A DNA stretch of 64,000 nt, from the NCBI GenBank assembly GCA_963830485.1, contig CAWHNE010000031.1:102698-166697 (forward strand). The letters are read 5' to 3'. The notes beneath the pieces are model-generated. The model saw only the letters and a program-made list of their open reading frames with translations, was not told the DNA's origin and did not search any database. Origin of the DNA: CAIWHR01 sp963830485 (lineage in GTDB: Bacteria > Pseudomonadota > Gammaproteobacteria > Burkholderiales > Casimicrobiaceae). Both the position numbers and the translations under genes were made by a program. Below, one piece after another: positions 61,356-64,000 of the stretch (position 1 is its first letter; each line of letters begins with the position of its first letter).

Positions 61356-62528
61356 ATGCTGACCTTCGACGACGACGTTGCCCCCGCCTCGGCGCCGCGG
61401 CTCGCGCCGGGCACGCCGGAGACGATCCGCATGCAGGGCGGCGGGATCCTCGCGTCACCGGAGCCGGTGCACGACCTCGACGTCGAGCGGCAGGCGATGG
61501 AGAACGGCTTCCGCCGCGTGCGCCTCGAGGACAAGCGTGTCATCAACGCCTCCTCCGACGTCAACCAGCTCGTTCCGTTCAAGTACCGCTGGGCCTGGGA
61601 CAAGTACATTTCCGCCTGCGCGAACCACTGGATGCCGCAGGAAGTGAACATGCAGCGCGACATCGAGCTGTGGAAGAACCCGAACGGCCTGACCGACGAC
61701 GAGCGCCTGATCGTCAAGCGCAACCTCGGTTTCTTCGTCACGGCCGACAGCCTCGCGGCGAACAACATCGTCCTCGGCACCTATCGCCACATCAGCGCCC
61801 CCGAGTGCCGGCAGTACCTGCTGCGCCAGGCGTTCGAGGAGGCGATCCACACGCACGCCTACCAGTACATCGTCGAGAGCCTGGGGCTCGACGAAGCGGA
61901 AATCTTCAACGCCTACCACGAGATCAAGTCAATCCGCGACAAGGACGAGTTCCTGATCCCGCACATCGATGTGCTCACCAATCCGCTATTCAAGACCGGC
62001 ACGCCGGAAGCTGACCAGAAGCTCCTGAAGAGCCTGATCGTCTTCGCCTGCATCATGGAGGGTCTCTTCTTCTACGTCGGCTTCGTGCAGATCCTCGCGA
62101 TGGGCCGGCAGAACAAGATGACGGGCTCGTCCGAGCAGTACCAGTACATCCTGCGCGACGAGTCGATGCACTGCAATTTCGGCATCGACCTCATCAACAC
62201 GATCAAGATGGAGAACCCGCACCTCTGGACGCCGGAGTTCCGTGAGGAGATCCGCGCGCTGATGAAGAAGGGTGTCGACCTCGAGTACGCCTACGCCGAG
62301 GACACGATGCCGCGGGGTGTTCTTGGTCTGAATGCGACCATGTTCAAGGAGTACCTGCGCTTCATTGCCAACCGTCGCTGCCAGCAGATCGGCGTCGATC
62401 CGCTGTTCGACAAGGCCGACAACCCGTTCCCGTGGATGGCGGAGATGATCGATCTCAAGAAGGAGAAGAACTTCTTCGAGACGCGGGTGATCGAGTATCA
62501 GACCGGGGGCGCGTTGAGCTGGGATTGA
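61356..62528 (+). CDS. nrdB: Class Ia ribonucleoside-diphosphate reductase, beta subunit
   Basis: A 390-residue di-iron protein. Ligands and radical-site residues are visible in QEVNMQRDIELWKNPNG, RQAFEEAIHTHAYQYI, IMEGLFFYVGF and LRDESMHCNFGIDL. It generates the tyrosyl radical used by NrdA. ATG 61356 follows AGGAGAACC. Between nrdA and nrdB lie two small genes and a palindromic repeat, so nrdB may also be processed or transcribed separately. A weak hairpin terminator follows. Confidence 0.97.
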   Translation: MLTFDDDVAPASAPRLAPGTPETIRMQGGGILASPEPVHDLDVERQAMENGFRRVRLEDKRVINASSDVNQLVPFKYRWAWDKYISACANHWMPQEVNMQRDIELWKNPNGLTDDERLIVKRNLGFFVTADSLAANNIVLGTYRHISAPECRQYLLRQAFEEAIHTHAYQYIVESLGLDEAEIFNAYHEIKSIRDKDEFLIPHIDVLTNPLFKTGTPEADQKLLKSLIVFACIMEGLFFYVGFVQILAMGRQNKMTGSSEQYQYILRDESMHCNFGIDLINTIKMENPHLWTPEFREEIRALMKKGVDLEYAYAEDTMPRGVLGLNATMFKEYLRFIANRRCQQIGVDPLFDKADNPFPWMAEMIDLKKEKNFFETRVIEYQTGGALSWD

Positions 62529-62557
62529 GAGGACGGAGGCAAACGCAACCAAGCAAT

Positions 62558-62584
62558 GGGGCCGCTCGCGCGGCCCTGTTTGTC
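62558..62584 (+). terminator. Probable terminator after nrdB
   Basis: GGGCCGC (62559-62565) pairs with GCGGCCC (62570-62576) around TCGC, followed by TGTTTGT. The T-run is short. Confidence 0.6.
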
Positions 62585-62606
62585 TCATACGCCATCGCTA
62601 CGATTC

Positions 62607-62966
62607 TCACGAGACGGTGACCGATCGCGCAGTCTTGTCGACCCCCATCTCACCCAAAAGCCGACGTAACCTAACTTCGACCTGGCATCCAACCACAAGC
62701 GCATAGTTCTCGATCGTGGTCAGCGTCGGGCGATTTCGCGACCCGCTGTCGAGCCGCGAGATCGCGCTCTTCGTCGTGCGCATCTTGGAGGCAACCTGCT
62801 CCTGCGTGAAGCCAGCCCGCACGCGGGCGGCGATCATCTGGCCTACAAGCACGTTCAGCGTCGGGTCAGACTTGCGCCGACGCTGGCGGCGTCCCTCGCG
62901 CGCCGTTGTGCTGTTTCGACGTTGACGTACGTCCGGCTCGCCAATGAATTTCGCACGGGAGAGCAT
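62607..62966 (-). CDS. HigA-like HTH (XRE family) transcriptional regulator, orphan
   Basis: A 119-residue protein. The first 35 residues are basic and disordered (QRRNSTTAREGRRQRRRKSD). The XRE helix-turn-helix follows: VLVGQMIAARVRAGFTQEQV, ASKMRTTKSAISRLDSGSRN and RPTLTTIENYALVVGCQVEV. This is the HigA antitoxin layout, where a RelE-type toxin gene normally precedes it; no such gene is seen upstream. A perfect palindrome lies 24 bp before its start, so autorepression is likely. Confidence 0.85.
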   Translation of the reverse strand: MLSRAKFIGEPDVRQRRNSTTAREGRRQRRRKSDPTLNVLVGQMIAARVRAGFTQEQVASKMRTTKSAISRLDSGSRNRPTLTTIENYALVVGCQVEVRLRRLLGEMGVDKTARSVTVS

Positions 62967-62989
62967 CGCTGGGGTCCATTATCCAATTG

Positions 62990-63009
62990 AGTTAGCAACG
63001 ATGCTAACT
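62990..63009. promoter_or_regulatory. Palindromic operator O1
   Basis: AGTTAGCA-ACGA-TGCTAACT: perfect 8-bp arms, 24 bp upstream of the HigA-like start. Confidence 0.75.
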
Positions 63010-63068
63010 TGATCGCGAGGGCGCGTCTCTCGTCCACTCGGTTGATATGCACCACGGTCGCTTGCGGG

Positions 63069-63092
63069 CGAGTTAGCAACGTTGCGAACTCG
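63069..63092. promoter_or_regulatory. Palindromic operator O2
   Basis: A 24-bp palindrome, CGAGTTAGCAAC/GTTGCGAACTCG, with one mismatched pair. It carries the same GTTAGCAACG core as O1 and O3. Confidence 0.7.
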
Positions 63093-63179
63093 AAAGCGGA
63101 AGAGGTGACCCCTGCTGCTCGGGCAAGAAATCACAACGGCGCGAACGGTCTAAATAAGCTCGTCGCCCAGCCCCGCCCG

Positions 63180-63296
63180 CTCCTGACCCGCCCGATCGCC
63201 TCCACCGGCGAGCCGCTGTCCGCCGTCGGCCTCGGCTGCTGGATCACGTTCAATGTCGGTGACGATCCCGTCGGACGGCACGCCTGCACGGATGTC
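63180..63296 (+). pseudogene. Aldo/keto reductase N-terminal remnant
   Basis: LLTRPIASTGEPLSAVGLGC WITFNVGDDP and following CTDV match the first 40 residues of aldo/keto reductases (usual start: tRpIpsTGE.LP.vGLGtW.tF.vG). The rest of the gene is absent; the frame runs into unrelated sequence and stops near 63353. Operator-like palindromes lie on both sides. Confidence 0.65.
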
Positions 63297-63334
63297 GAGG
63301 CGCGCGGCCGGATGCCCTCGCTTTTCGCAAACCA

Positions 63335-63354
63335 GGTTAGCAACGATCGCTAAG
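63335..63354. promoter_or_regulatory. Degenerate operator O3
   Basis: GGTTAGCAACGATCGCTAAG carries the GTTAGCAACG core and a shorter dyad (TTAGC/GCTAA). It lies at the end of the aldo/keto reductase remnant and 140 bp before the next ORF. Confidence 0.5.
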
Positions 63355-63494
63355 TCGCTTGTGTGAAAAGGTTTCTCCTCCGTGGTGGGGTGACACATTG
63401 CGTTGCTCTGCGCAACAACTCCGCGAAGTCGATTTACAGCGCCAATAGCCTCATGTAGCGTACGATTTGTTCGCTCTCGGCAGAGGTCTGCGAA

Positions 63495-64000
63495 TTGGCT
63501 GCCCCCGACAAGGTCTTCAAGCAGACCTACGCCTGGTACCAGGCGTCCATCGATCAGGTGCTTTCCGCGAGTGCGATACCCGCGGGAGACCGCCCTGCGG
63601 TCAAGCAGCTGATCTTTCAGATGTTGGGCGTCGTCAATGCCGCGGCGCCGCCCGCCAATCCTGATCTGGCCGATTTCAAGGACAACGGCGCCGCCGCCGA
63701 GTCGATGGCGATCGCGTGCCAGGTCATCGGGGAAACTCTTGCCGCGCTGGGCCACATCAAAGAGGCCGTTGACGCTCTGCAGGGGGGCAATCCCGCGTCT
63801 GCCCTCGCCGTCGTCGGTCCGGTCATGGAGCAGATCGATCGCCTAATCAACCTGCAGGCAAACAGCCGTTATCCGAGCGCGTTCTCGATCGGCAAGATGC
63901 TGCTGATGCTGAGCGGCGATGCGCAGGCCAACCCGCCGGTGAAGCACGAGGCGGACAAGGTCGCCGCGCTGTTCGGTGCGGTCTCCGCAGCCGACGTGAC
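63495..64000 (+). CDS. Unrecognised helical protein, 5' part (continues past the window)
   Basis: An open frame from TTG 63495 (AGAGG 8 nt upstream) to the right edge, 168 residues visible. It reads VFKQTYAWYQASIDQVLSAS, VKQLIFQMLGVVNAAAPPAN and ALAVVGPVMEQIDRLINLQA, mostly amphipathic helices without a signal peptide or cysteines beyond one. I do not recognise a family. The lower GC of its 5' region and the neighbouring remnants suggest acquired DNA. Confidence 0.6.
   Translation, partial: MAAPDKVFKQTYAWYQASIDQVLSASAIPAGDRPAVKQLIFQMLGVVNAAAPPANPDLADFKDNGAAAESMAIACQVIGETLAALGHIKEAVDALQGGNPASALAVVGPVMEQIDRLINLQANSRYPSAFSIGKMLLMLSGDAQANPPVKHEADKVAALFGAVSAADV

Noticed and set aside
62990..63354. 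GTTAGC palindromes as integron recombination sites
   Set aside because: They resemble the GTTRRRY core but lack the longer paired L and R arms; they are short perfect palindromes beside an HTH repressor, so operators fit better.

Overview
The window comes from a GC-rich (roughly two-thirds G+C) Gram-negative bacterium. The best guess is a betaproteobacterium of the Burkholderiales or a related unclassified lineage. The evidence is the class Ia ribonucleotide reductase with NrdR boxes, the fused indolepyruvate ferredoxin oxidoreductase, the many small stress membrane proteins, and GC-rich palindromic intergenic elements of the kind seen in that order. This is inference from gene content; there is no rRNA or tRNA in the window. 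No CRISPR array, complete insertion sequence or prophage was seen.

Layout. 1-4.9 kb: the end of an OmpR-type regulator, its kinase, a patatin-like lipoprotein and a DegP-type protease. 5-7.6 kb: an SPFH membrane-protein cluster with a ribbon-helix-helix regulator. 7.6-8.7 kb: three small cassette-like genes with an attC-like site. 8.8-12.8 kb: a PrsW-like protease and a large secreted peptidase/propeller protein. 12.8-16.6 kb: a minus-strand operon joining a partner-switching module (GAF-SpoIIE phosphatase, HATPase, STAS) to an ECF sigma factor and a repeat-rich anti-sigma factor. 16.7-29 kb: an HD protein, an esterase, a binding protein-SCO1-kinase operon, the indolepyruvate oxidoreductase, a C45-type acyltransferase and an AI-2E-family transporter.

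29-52 kb is a dense stress island of small envelope and stress proteins: BON, CsbD, DUF1328 twice, DUF883 twice, GlsB, DUF3309, DUF2231, CHRD, entericidin, hemerythrin, ferritin, Fe-SOD and a cardiolipin-synthase-like PLD. Two-component proteins are interspersed: CHASE3 kinases, a NarL-type regulator, a lone receiver, a sigma-54 activator and a MASE1 hybrid kinase. TGTAGG...CCTACA dyads in this stretch may mark a common regulator.

52-57 kb carries a DEXH helicase and PdeM nuclease of the ligase-associated DNA damage response set, split by a short-chain dehydrogenase and a hydroxypyruvate-isomerase-like gene. 57-62.6 kb carries nrdA and nrdB with NrdR boxes and two small genes between them. 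The last 1.4 kb holds an orphan HigA-like regulator, matching palindromes, an aldo/keto reductase remnant and the start of an unrecognised gene.

A striking property is that more than a dozen genes are broken by single-base frame changes that nearly all run in the same (+1) direction, while other long genes are intact. I treat these as probable extra bases in the assembly rather than true gene death, and list each affected gene over its full reconstructed span.
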